DNA of 64,000 nucleotides from REEB481 sp964586595 (GTDB lineage Bacteria > Bacteroidota > Bacteroidia > NS11-12g > UBA955), in contig CAZPHB010000005.1 of the NCBI GenBank assembly GCA_964586595.1, forward strand, positions 1 through 64,000, read 5' to 3'. Positions 53,165 through 61,411 of this stretch are shown here, piece after piece (positions within the stretch are counted from its first letter, which is position 1; the number at the start of each line of letters is the position of its first letter). The notes below the pieces were generated by a model. It had not been told where the DNA came from. It made no database searches and saw only the letters and a list, made by a program, of their open reading frames with translations. A program made the position numbers and the translations under genes.

Positions 53165-53201
53165 AAGGTGCCCCGGGCTGGCTGCAGTTTACTTCGAGAT
53201 T

Positions 53202-53948
53202 CTAGCTGTCGGTGTTTTCCTCGTCAGAATATGGAACATCATGGATTTTTGTGGTGAAGAAATTGATAAACAAACCCACAAATACCAAGAACAGGAACAG
53301 CTGTGTGATGACCAGCAAACGGCCGGTTTCGTGTACAGGATAATTGTCGCCATAGCCCACCGTGGCCGAGGTTACAAAGCTGAAATAGATGGCGTCCAGG
53401 TCTCCGCTGAAGGGTTTGGCGAAAAACTCCGGAATATGTATGCCGAAATAGGAGTACAAAACCGCATATTCCAAACCGAGTTCCACATAGTTGATAAGCA
53501 TGAGCGTGGTGGAACGTCGGAAGTTATCGGGTCTGTTTAATACATCGGTAAGGTAAATCAGGCTGGTGAGGTACATGATGGTTTCAACCATCATGTACGC
53601 CATCAGATACATTGCCCAGTCTGCTCCGGTAAGGTTCATCTTGAATAGGATCAGGGGCAGTGAAAGCTTCACCAATACATAGAACTCTACGCCCAACATG
53701 CGCCATTGGTGCCCAAAACGACCGAAATATTCTTTGATGTACAGGCCGGGAAATACAAATTGGCTGACCACCAACAAAAGCCTGATGATGCGTTCAATGC
53801 CGAAATCCTGATAGTTGTCGTTGCGCCAGATGCGCAACAAGGTTTTTCGCTGTCGCTCCACCGCAGAATAATGTGGTTTTTCGTTCCAGGTATCGCGGCG
53901 TGTGCCGAGTAAAAGGGCGCCAAGTAGTTTATTCAGAATTCCCTTCAT
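53202..53948 (-). CDS. Potassium-channel family protein
   Basis: A 248-residue membrane protein with at least five hydrophobic segments. The last pair forms an ion-channel pore: FVTSATVGYGDNYPV carries the selectivity filter TVGYGD, near residue 198, and a final helix (LLVITQLFLFLVFVGLFINF) follows. The N-terminal four-helix part resembles a voltage-sensor-like region without clear gating arginines. No regulatory RCK domain is present. Confidence 0.88.
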   Translation of the reverse strand: MKGILNKLLGALLLGTRRDTWNEKPHYSAVERQRKTLLRIWRNDNYQDFGIERIIRLLLVVSQFVFPGLYIKEYFGRFGHQWRMLGVEFYVLVKLSLPLILFKMNLTGADWAMYLMAYMMVETIMYLTSLIYLTDVLNRPDNFRRSTTLMLINYVELGLEYAVLYSYFGIHIPEFFAKPFSGDLDAIYFSFVTSATVGYGDNYPVHETGRLLVITQLFLFLVFVGLFINFFTTKIHDVPYSDEENTDS

Positions 53949-53954
53949 CTATTG

Positions 53955-53961
53955 CAAAATA
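53955..53961 (-). promoter_or_regulatory. Promoter -7-like box of the potassium-channel gene
   Basis: TATTTTG on the minus strand ends six bases (CAATAG) before the ATG at 53948. It is a spacing variant of the consensus, with one base instead of two between TA and TTTG. Confidence 0.4.
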
Positions 53962-54008
53962 CGCCAATTCCTTCCGCCGCCGGTTTCAGCATCTATAAAT
54001 CAACAGGT

Positions 54009-55196
54009 TTAGGGTGTAATCAATTTCTGATATTGCACGCCCAGGCTTCCGTTCAGTTGAACGTAATACAGCGCCGGGGTGCTGATCCGCATGCTTGAGC
54101 TTCCATTGATGCCTTTGGCAGTTTCCACAAGCCTGCCATCGGCACTGTATAATAATGCTTCAAATTCCCGACTTGTGCTGTGAATATGCAGGATGCTTCC
54201 CTCCTGGATCAACCGGAAAGTGCCGGTGTGCTGCGTCCATGCTTCAAGGTTGCTCAGGCGCAGCGATACGCATTCGCGGATGGCTTCCGCCTGAACATAT
54301 ACTTTTTCGCCCGGGCATTCGGTGTTGCATCCATCCCGATGTCCGGTCAGTATACCCAGAAAACCTCCTTTGGGGTCAGGATGACGGGCAGAGTCAAAAG
54401 GATTCATTCCGTCTTGTTGCATTTTCCAGGATAGTAGGCGACACAGGCTGTTTACCGCCGGGAAAGGCGGCTGAACCTGTGTGTAATCGCCAATAAGGCA
54501 CACGCCCATGGTGTATTCGTTTTTGCTGCAGAAGTGTGCACCGCGAACATTGTCCTGCTGCACGCCCGCAAGGCCTTGTGGATCCCGGCCTGCAAAGATG
54601 CTGCCGTCAGAGGCAATTAAATAGTTGTACCCTATATCGTCCCAGCCATTCACTTCCGTATGCAGCAGGTAATAACTGCGAACCACCTTCACAAAGTCGT
54701 TTTCGTTGGTGTTTCCGGCGCTGTGGTGCACAATGGCGTGTCGTGTGGGTGTAGCCACCGGACCGGGTTTTGGCGGGTTTAATCCCAAGCGCCATTGGCT
54801 TTGCGGAATTACCGGCGGCATGTTGTTGCGCAGTGTGGCCGGACTTTGCACGCCAACGCTGCCCACTTCCATGAAAAAAACCGTGAGCTGCGCGGCAACA
54901 GGCAACTGTATTACGGCTTGTTTTTTAAACTGCGGAAGTGATTGTACACATGCCTCGGGTGCGTGCGGGTCGGGCAGGAGCGTGTCGCCATCCACCATCA
55001 GGTACGCCGGCAAAGTCGGTCCCTGCACCCGCAGCACAAAACAGTCGAATGGGTCGGGAACCACAACATTTAACTCCTGGTGTGCATCAAGAGGAACAGG
55101 TCCAATGCTGCGCACGCGTGATTCCTGCTGTGCATGAATTTGGGGCAGCATCAGCAAACAACACAGCCAGCAGCTCATCATTGATGTCCTATTCAT
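54009..55196 (-). CDS. Secreted N-acetylmuramoyl-L-alanine amidase (PGRP type) with T9SS sorting domain
   Basis: A 395-residue exported protein (signal ending LMLPQIHAQ). After an N-terminal accessory region (about 25-140) comes an Amidase_2/PGRP domain with likely zinc ligands His in AIVHHSAGNT, His in LTGHRDG and Cys in NTECPGEK, and the family's GWDDIGYNYLI. The last 70 residues form a type A sorting domain (FEALLYSADGRLVETA, PALYYVQLNG), so it goes out through T9SS rather than staying periplasmic. It overlaps suhB upstream by eight bases. It could attack the walls of competitors or prey, or remodel its own. Confidence 0.9.
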   Translation of the reverse strand: MNRTSMMSCWLCCLLMLPQIHAQQESRVRSIGPVPLDAHQELNVVVPDPFDCFVLRVQGPTLPAYLMVDGDTLLPDPHAPEACVQSLPQFKKQAVIQLPVAAQLTVFFMEVGSVGVQSPATLRNNMPPVIPQSQWRLGLNPPKPGPVATPTRHAIVHHSAGNTNENDFVKVVRSYYLLHTEVNGWDDIGYNYLIASDGSIFAGRDPQGLAGVQQDNVRGAHFCSKNEYTMGVCLIGDYTQVQPPFPAVNSLCRLLSWKMQQDGMNPFDSARHPDPKGGFLGILTGHRDGCNTECPGEKVYVQAEAIRECVSLRLSNLEAWTQHTGTFRLIQEGSILHIHSTSREFEALLYSADGRLVETAKGINGSSSMRISTPALYYVQLNGSLGVQYQKLITP

Positions 55197-55989
55197 GGCT
55201 GAAGTGTTTTTGGATACATGCCTTCATGGCCGCGTGTATCGAAATGTTGCCGGCAATGATTTCTTTACCAAACAGCATATTGTCGCCGCCGCTGAAATCT
55301 GAACTCAGGCCGCCTGCTTCTTCCACCAGAAGGATGCCCGCAGCCACATCCCAGGGCGCAAGTCCTGTTTCGAAAAAACCATCAAAACGGCCACAGGCGG
55401 TATAAGCCAAATCTATGGCTGCGCTGCCCATCCTGCGCAATCCGCGGGTTTCTTTCATAAACCGATGCAGCACCTCCAGGTAGGCCGGCAACTGCGCGAA
55501 TTCTGTGTACGGGAATCCGGTGGCCAGCAGCGAATGTGCAAGTTGTTTGCGTTCAGAAACGCGGATTGTTTTGTTGTTCAGGAAGGCGCCACCACCTTTT
55601 TGTGCGGTGAATGTTTCGCCCAGGGCGGGCACATCAACGATGCCGATCAGCAGTTCGCTGCCCTTGGCCAATGCCACACTCACGCTGAACATGGGCAGCC
55701 CGTGCAGGAAATTGGTCGTTCCGTCGAGCGGGTCGATGATCCAGGTGTATGCTTCCTGCTGTTGCTGCGCAACCGTGGCCTCTTCTGTAATGAATCCTGC
55801 ACCGGGAAACAGATGGCTTAAGCCGGTTACGAGCTGTTGTTCGGCTTCGCGATCCACACGGCTCACCAGTTGATTCAGCCCTTTGTCAAGCACATCAAGG
55901 CCTGCCAATGCCGATTGTTGTTCCAAAATCCAGGAACCGGTAGTCTGTACCAGTCTGGTCGCCTCCTGCAGCAATTCAGGACTCATCAT
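55189..55989 (-). CDS. suhB: Inositol monophosphatase family protein
   Basis: A 266-residue magnesium-dependent sugar phosphatase. The metal-binding motifs are intact: EEAT in FITEEATVAQ, WIIDPLDGTTNFLHG near residue 85, and APWDVAAGILLVEEAGG near residue 215. It may act on inositol-1-phosphate or another phosphomonoester. The ATG at 55989 (or one codon later) is preferred; the longer frame overlaps the divergent methyltransferase. The amidase gene overlaps its 3' end by eight bases. Confidence 0.93.
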   Translation of the reverse strand: MMSPELLQEATRLVQTTGSWILEQQSALAGLDVLDKGLNQLVSRVDREAEQQLVTGLSHLFPGAGFITEEATVAQQQQEAYTWIIDPLDGTTNFLHGLPMFSVSVALAKGSELLIGIVDVPALGETFTAQKGGGAFLNNKTIRVSERKQLAHSLLATGFPYTEFAQLPAYLEVLHRFMKETRGLRRMGSAAIDLAYTACGRFDGFFETGLAPWDVAAGILLVEEAGGLSSDFSGGDNMLFGKEIIAGNISIHAAMKACIQKHFSHE

Positions 55990-56081
55990 GCAATGATACA
56001 GGTTTTGCCCCGAAACCTTTGGAAACTCGGCCCGCCGCCAATAGTTTTGACCCTTCAACCTGGCCTGAATTATCGCATACC

Positions 56082-56903
56082 ATGAAACTCGCTGCCCTGA
56101 AAAAAATCTGGTTCATCAACTTTTTAAAGCGGGTGCGCTATGCTACCCGTTATTACAATTTCCGCTACGGACAGATTTTGCGTTGGGGATTCGCATCGCG
56201 TGAGGATACCAATTACACCTATGCGCTTTCTCCCGCCAACCTTCAGTATCTGGCCAGCACCCTTTCGGTGGTTACCGGCGAGGATCGCGAAACGCTTTTG
56301 AAATACATGCAGGAAGCCGAACAGGATGAAGTATTGAAAGCGTCCATCCTCAACAGCATCCGCAATTCCGAACACCGTCACTTTGCCGATGCTGAAGTGC
56401 GTTTTGCCCGTCGTTTGGGTTGGTACGCCCTGTTGCGTGCGCTGAAACCTGCGGTGGTGGTGGAGACCGGTGTGGACAAAGGCCTGGGTGCTGTATTGTT
56501 GTGCGCAGGAATCCTGCGGAACCGCGCCGAAGGCCATCCCGGGAAGTACTATGGTACAGACATCAATCCGGAAGCAGGTTACATGCTTACCGGTCCGTAC
56601 CGCGAAGCCGGCGAAATCCTCTACGGTGATTCCATAGAAAGCCTGAAGAAACTGAAAGAACCCATCGGGCTGTTCATCAACGACAGCGACCACAGCGCCG
56701 ATTACGAATATCAGGAATACCTGACCATTGTGCCCTTATTGAATGAGCAGTCGGTGGTTCTGGGCGACAATGCGCATGCTACCGATAAACTGGTGCGTTT
56801 TGCTGCGGAAACCGGCAGAGATTTTCTGTTTTTTAAGGAAGAACCGCTGAATCACTGGTATCCGGGCGCGGGCATCGGCATTGCCTTTCACCGCAAGCGC
56901 TGA
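56082..56903 (+). CDS. Class I SAM-dependent methyltransferase-like protein
   Basis: A 273-residue protein whose central part (from about residue 128: AVVVETGVDKGLGAVLLC) is a Rossmann methyltransferase motif I, with GTDINPEAG as motif II and the acidic FINDSDHSADY typical of the Methyltransf_24 or cephalosporin hydroxylase-like group. The substrate is unknown. The N-terminal 120 residues are helical. The gene is divergent from suhB and ends 36 bases before the convergent ppsA. Confidence 0.8.
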   Translation: MKLAALKKIWFINFLKRVRYATRYYNFRYGQILRWGFASREDTNYTYALSPANLQYLASTLSVVTGEDRETLLKYMQEAEQDEVLKASILNSIRNSEHRHFADAEVRFARRLGWYALLRALKPAVVVETGVDKGLGAVLLCAGILRNRAEGHPGKYYGTDINPEAGYMLTGPYREAGEILYGDSIESLKKLKEPIGLFINDSDHSADYEYQEYLTIVPLLNEQSVVLGDNAHATDKLVRFAAETGRDFLFFKEEPLNHWYPGAGIGIAFHRKR

Positions 56904-56939
56904 CAAGATGTACTGGGCAGCTTACAAGGCGTGTACTGC

Positions 56940-59342
56940 TTAAGCTGGTTTCAAATTGCGTTCAGCTTCGTTCATCAGGGTGATGCCGCGCAACAGGGCG
57001 TCGGGATTGAATGAAATGCTGCTCAGGCCCTGCGCCACAAGGAATTTTGTAAATTCAGGGATGTCGCTCGGTGCCTGCCCGCAAAGTCCTACTGGAAAGT
57101 TTCCCCCCTTCAGTTGTTGCATGAGCAAGGCAATCATCGCCCGGAGTGCCGGATGATGCTCATGAAACAAGGGTGCCAGCGTGGCATTGTCGCGGTCAAT
57201 GCCCAGGGTTAGCTGGGTAAGGTCGTTGGAGCCAATGGAAAAACCATCGAATAAGCGTGCAAATTCTTTGGCCAGCAATACGTTGCTGGGAATTTCACAC
57301 ATCACCAGTACCTGCAGTCCCGCTTCGCCGCGCTTCAGTCCGTGCAAGGCCATGAGGTCAAGCACCGCTTGTCCTTCTTCCGGGGTTCTGCAAAAAGGAA
57401 TCATCAGCTTCACATTGCTCAGTCCCATTTCCTCCCGCACTTTTTTCATGGCTGCACATTCAAGGGCAAATGCTTCGCTGTAGGCCGGATGCAGGTAACG
57501 CGCGGCCCCGCGGAAGCCGAGCATTGGGTTTTCTTCCGCTTGTTCAAATTCTTTGCCCCCAATCAGGTTGGCGTATTCGTTGCTTTTGAAGTCGCTCATG
57601 CGCACCACCACGTCCCGCGGATGGAAGGCTGCGGCGATGAGTCCCACAGCTTCCGATAATTTTTGGATGAAGTATTGCTTCTTGTCCGGGTGCGCCGCAC
57701 AGTGTTCGTCGATGTACTTTTTGGCTTCCTGATCTTTCAGCGTGTTGTAGTGCAGCAGTGCCATGGGGTGAATGCGTATGCTGTTGCTGATGATGAATTC
57801 CATGCGCAATAAACCCACACCCTTGCTCGGATACGCCGCAAGGCTCATGGCCTGCTCCGGGTCTCCAAGAATCAGCATGGGCGCGGTATCCGGCATGGGA
57901 ATGGATTTCAGATCCAATGCTTCTTTTTCCCAAATCCCAATACCATCCAGCACATGTCCGGTTTGCCCGGAACTGCAGTCCAGGGTGATGCTTTGTCCTG
58001 AAACGATGCTTGTTGTGGCATTTCCGGTTCCAACAATGGCAGGCACACCGAGTTCTCTGGCCACTATCGAGGCATGACTGGTGCGGCCGCCACGGTTCGT
58101 AACGATGCCGGCGGCTTTTTTCAACACCGGATCCCAGTCGGGATTGGTCAGGTCGGTGACTATGATGTCGCCGGGCTGCACCAGGTGTCCTTCGGAAGGG
58201 TGTTGCAGCAGTCTTGCGGTACCGGCTGCAATGGCCGAGCCAATGGCATTGCCTTCACACAAAACAGACCCACCTTCCTGCAATAGATAGCGCGTAAGCA
58301 GGTATGGGTTTTTGCTGCTGTGCACGGTTTCCGGTCGCGCCTGAAGGATGTACAATTGACCATCTTCGCCGTCCAGCGCCCACTCCACATCCATGGGCAT
58401 CTGGTAATGTGTTTCGATGAGCAGCAGCCATTGGGCCAATTGTGTAATCTGCCGATCATCAAGCACAGCCCGTTTGCGTTTGCGTTCTGGTGTAGGAAGG
58501 TTGCGTACTGCCTGTTGGCCGGGCATCACTTCATCATCCCGGAACACCATGCTCAGGTGTTTGTCGCCGATGCTTCTGTGTACGATGGCTTGCTTTCCCT
58601 CGCGCAGCGCGGGTTTGAACACCAAAAACACGTCCGGGTTTATCGTTCCCTGAACCAAATTTTCACCCAGTCCCCAAACGCCGCTGATGTACAGCATGTC
58701 GCGGAAGCCACTGTCGGGATCAATGGTAAAGGCCACACCGGAACTGGCTTTGTCGGCGCGAACCATCAGCTGCACACCCGCCGACAGCAGCACATCCATC
58801 TGCCCAAACCCTTGATCCTGACGGTAGCGGATGGCCCGGTCGGTGTACAGCGAAACATAGCAGCGCTTGATGGCATCCAACAGTTGCGCTTCCCCGGAAA
58901 TGTTCAGGTAAGATTCATGTTGTCCGGCGAAGCTGGCAGCAGGTAAATCTTCTGCGGTGGCACTGCTTCGTACCGCCATTGATTTGTGGCCACCGTTGCG
59001 GGCACAGAGTTCCTGGTAGGCATCGAGGATGGCACTGGACAATTCAGGCGGAAGTGCCCCGCCCTGCATGAGGTTTCGTGCCTCCTGTCCGATTTCGCGC
59101 AGGTTGCCAAAGTTTTTGGTGTCCAGCTGTTGAAACAAATCGCGAAGCGGCGATTCCAGCTTGTTGTGGCGAAGGAATAAACGGAAGGCGGCCACCGTGG
59201 TGGCAAAGCCGTCGGGAACCAAAATGCCCGCACTCCGCAGGCCCTGATACATTTCACCCAGAGATGCGTTTTTTCCGCCCACGCGTTTTACATCATGCAT
59301 ATTCAAAGCAGCAAAAGGCAATACAAAATCTTCGTTCATCAT
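56940..59342 (-). CDS. ppsA: Phosphoenolpyruvate synthase
   Basis: An 800-residue enzyme that makes PEP from pyruvate and ATP for gluconeogenesis. The N-terminal ATP-binding domain begins VGGKNASLGEM; the swivelling domain has the phospho-histidine in GGRTSHASIVARELG (about residue 420); the C-terminal domain carries the catalytic Cys in VGLCGQAPSD and the motif GSNDLTQLTLGIDRD. The whole protein is intact. TAATTTCG, one base off the -7 consensus, lies 11 bases before the ATG. The upstream 59343-59545 shows a 12-base palindrome (59507-59518) of unclear meaning. Confidence 0.97.
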   Translation of the reverse strand: MMNEDFVLPFAALNMHDVKRVGGKNASLGEMYQGLRSAGILVPDGFATTVAAFRLFLRHNKLESPLRDLFQQLDTKNFGNLREIGQEARNLMQGGALPPELSSAILDAYQELCARNGGHKSMAVRSSATAEDLPAASFAGQHESYLNISGEAQLLDAIKRCYVSLYTDRAIRYRQDQGFGQMDVLLSAGVQLMVRADKASSGVAFTIDPDSGFRDMLYISGVWGLGENLVQGTINPDVFLVFKPALREGKQAIVHRSIGDKHLSMVFRDDEVMPGQQAVRNLPTPERKRKRAVLDDRQITQLAQWLLLIETHYQMPMDVEWALDGEDGQLYILQARPETVHSSKNPYLLTRYLLQEGGSVLCEGNAIGSAIAAGTARLLQHPSEGHLVQPGDIIVTDLTNPDWDPVLKKAAGIVTNRGGRTSHASIVARELGVPAIVGTGNATTSIVSGQSITLDCSSGQTGHVLDGIGIWEKEALDLKSIPMPDTAPMLILGDPEQAMSLAAYPSKGVGLLRMEFIISNSIRIHPMALLHYNTLKDQEAKKYIDEHCAAHPDKKQYFIQKLSEAVGLIAAAFHPRDVVVRMSDFKSNEYANLIGGKEFEQAEENPMLGFRGAARYLHPAYSEAFALECAAMKKVREEMGLSNVKLMIPFCRTPEEGQAVLDLMALHGLKRGEAGLQVLVMCEIPSNVLLAKEFARLFDGFSIGSNDLTQLTLGIDRDNATLAPLFHEHHPALRAMIALLMQQLKGGNFPVGLCGQAPSDIPEFTKFLVAQGLSSISFNPDALLRGITLMNEAERNLKPA

Positions 59343-59545
59343 ATAATTGATGCCGAAATTAGCAGCGTGATTGCGGCTGTAGCTAAATGCTGACCATAAA
59401 CAGCGCCTTAGCTGATTTACAGGGGAAGTTGTCGCGCAGCGAATCGTGAGGGTACAGCTCAGGGTTTCCGCCAGCGTATGTGTTTTTCCTTGGGCAGTAC
59501 CTCTAGGGAAGCGCTTCCTGTTTTGGTTAGTCGGGATGCACGCTT

Positions 59546-60850
59546 TTATGAAAAGTGAATCAGCGTGTCCGCAATTTCATCACGAAGAGCAGGGGCCACT
59601 TTCACCACATCAGCATAGGTTTTCCATTGACGCACCGCGCGATTTACTTCCTCCACAACGGCTGACGCATACTTCACATTTGCCTGTTTCCCAACGGCCA
59701 GCAAATCCTCTTTTTGGATGTTGGTACGCTTTCCATTGATGCTCAGGGCATGTTGGCTTACCCATTGGTGTTGTGGCTGGTAGGCATGACAGATGTCGTA
59801 GGCCGGTGCCAGTTCCCATGTTCCGCCCTGCCTGAGGCGGAATGCGAAGTTTTTGGTGTGGTCATCGCAATTTCGGGCCAGCACATTGAAGACAATTCTG
59901 CGAAACAGCTGTTCGGTAGCCGAATAGGGTAATTTCAGTTCCCTCATGGTTTGAAACAGTTGTTCGTAGCTGAAACTGTTTACCTGGTTGTAATCAAAAT
60001 GGCGCAGGGCGCAGAAACTCTGGACATGGTGTTTCATGGCTCCGCCTTCCCGGTCAAAACGCTTGGTCATGAAATGCGCCCGTCCCTGTTCTTCGAGCAA
60101 CATGCATGGCATCATGGAAATACCGCAATCCTTTGCCATCAGGTAGTAAGCCATTTCCACCCGGCCATAACCTTTGGTGGATCCGAGTTGCACATCGCTC
60201 ACACCGTCCAGTTTAATCAGCCAGTGCTCAAATCCGGAAGGGGCTTTGGTTTGTCCTGATTTTACGGCGCCGGTTTGTTCGTTGTAGGCAATCACGGCTT
60301 TCGGTCGGGCGCCACCTGCCGATGTGCCAATTCGGATGATGTCCATGATGGCTTTGGTTTCAGCTGTTTTAAGGTTGGTGCCAAAAGTTTGTTTCTGGGA
60401 CATGATGTTTCGTGCCACTTCCACCAGGCTGTCTATTTCCACCGAAAAAGGCTGTTTCTGTTCGTTGAAGAGGGCCGGTTCAAATTCCAACGCGCCCATG
60501 CCGCGGTTGCCTATAAAGCAAAGCAATTCAACAGGGTTCATGCTTTCCGGGGCTCTGCCTTGTTGGGTCAGCCACAGGTTCATCAGTTCATTTCCATAGC
60601 GATCCGGCAACATGTCGGCCAACAGGCCGGGAAGTCCTTTAAAGGTGTCGAGGGAAGGATCACTTTTTTTTCTGAGGGCAGGAAATTCAAAAATTGTTTT
60701 AGGGTCTTTCAGCGACATGTGGAAGGGTGAAAGTTCCCATCCCTTTTTTCGAAAAGAAGGCTCGTATTCAAATGAAGCATAGCCGGTAGCAGCATTCCAG
60801 GCTACGGCGCCTACTGTGGTTCCCCAAATTTTTACAAAAGCAGTTTCCAT
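59546..60850 (-). CDS. hipA: HipA-family serine/threonine kinase toxin
   Basis: A 434-residue member of the HipA family. Kinase elements are visible: a G-loop-like SAGGARPKAVIA (near residue 175), the catalytic ARNCDDHTKNFAF (near residue 315) and the metal-binding ELAPAYDICHAY. In E. coli HipA phosphorylates glutamyl-tRNA synthetase and causes growth arrest. The target here is unknown. The gene begins three bases after hipB, as in classic hipBA modules, with hipB first. Confidence 0.93.
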   Translation of the reverse strand: METAFVKIWGTTVGAVAWNAATGYASFEYEPSFRKKGWELSPFHMSLKDPKTIFEFPALRKKSDPSLDTFKGLPGLLADMLPDRYGNELMNLWLTQQGRAPESMNPVELLCFIGNRGMGALEFEPALFNEQKQPFSVEIDSLVEVARNIMSQKQTFGTNLKTAETKAIMDIIRIGTSAGGARPKAVIAYNEQTGAVKSGQTKAPSGFEHWLIKLDGVSDVQLGSTKGYGRVEMAYYLMAKDCGISMMPCMLLEEQGRAHFMTKRFDREGGAMKHHVQSFCALRHFDYNQVNSFSYEQLFQTMRELKLPYSATEQLFRRIVFNVLARNCDDHTKNFAFRLRQGGTWELAPAYDICHAYQPQHQWVSQHALSINGKRTNIQKEDLLAVGKQANVKYASAVVEEVNRAVRQWKTYADVVKVAPALRDEIADTLIHFS

Positions 60851-60853
60851 CGC

Positions 60854-61177
60854 TTAGTGCCTGATACGTGCAGCGTGCTTTCGCTGTTTTCGTTCTGCTT
60901 TGGCCAAAGCCAAAGGACTCATGGTGCGCGGAATCACAAATGCATCCATCACCTGCAATTGGTCGAGTACCCGCAATACGCGGAGGAGCGTGCCGAGTGT
61001 GACGGTCTCTCCACGTTCCAGCAGGCTCAGGGTAGAACGACTGATGCCTGCCGCATGCGATAAATCGTGCTGGCTTTTGTTTTGCAACAGGCGATGGTGC
61101 CGAATGAATGCCCCAATTTGCGCAGCCAGCGCATTGTCGCTCAACGCATGCCAGTTTATGTGTGATAAATCATTCAT
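60854..61177 (-). CDS. hipB: HipB-family antitoxin and repressor
   Basis: A 107-residue XRE-type DNA-binding protein. The helix-turn-helix is clear (residues about 35-65: LLQNKSQHDLSHAAGISRST, LSLLERGETVTLGTL), followed by a basic C-terminal tail (KAERKQRKHAARIRH), a location where HipB contacts HipA. It would neutralise HipA and repress the operon. The palindrome at 61198-61219 overlapping its -7 box is the likely operator. Confidence 0.93.
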   Translation of the reverse strand: MNDLSHINWHALSDNALAAQIGAFIRHHRLLQNKSQHDLSHAAGISRSTLSLLERGETVTLGTLLRVLRVLDQLQVMDAFVIPRTMSPLALAKAERKQRKHAARIRH

Positions 61178-61197
61178 TGTACTACTTTTTGCCTTGT

Positions 61198-61223
61198 TTT
61201 GAATGAATAGTCATTCAAATATA
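61198..61223 (-). promoter_or_regulatory. hipBA promoter and operator
   Basis: TATATTTG (minus strand, 61216-61223) exactly matches TAnnTTTG. It overlaps a perfect inverted repeat with nine-base arms (TTTGAATGA at 61198-61206, four bases, TCATTCAAA at 61211-61219). Bound HipB would block the promoter. Half-sites of the same core (GAATGA or TCATTC) recur at 61170, 61260 and 61311, suggesting cooperative binding. Confidence 0.65.
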
Positions 61224-61411
61224 AGCATTAATTCTTTGTGAATTTAAAAGGAGTATTCAGAATGAAAAATCATGCAAACCAGCGCATAATGGAACTTTGT
61301 GCATGATAAATCATTCCATTTAGCCCATCTTGTGGATCATGAAAAGGCCTTTCTTCCATCCATGAAGTGGGAAAGGAATGTTCCCGGTCCATTGGCGGGT
61401 TGGCTGTGTTG

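Noticed and set aside
59507..59518. Palindrome GGAAGCGCTTCC as hipA terminator
   Set aside because: There is no loop and no T-run on the minus strand; it may be chance or a binding site.
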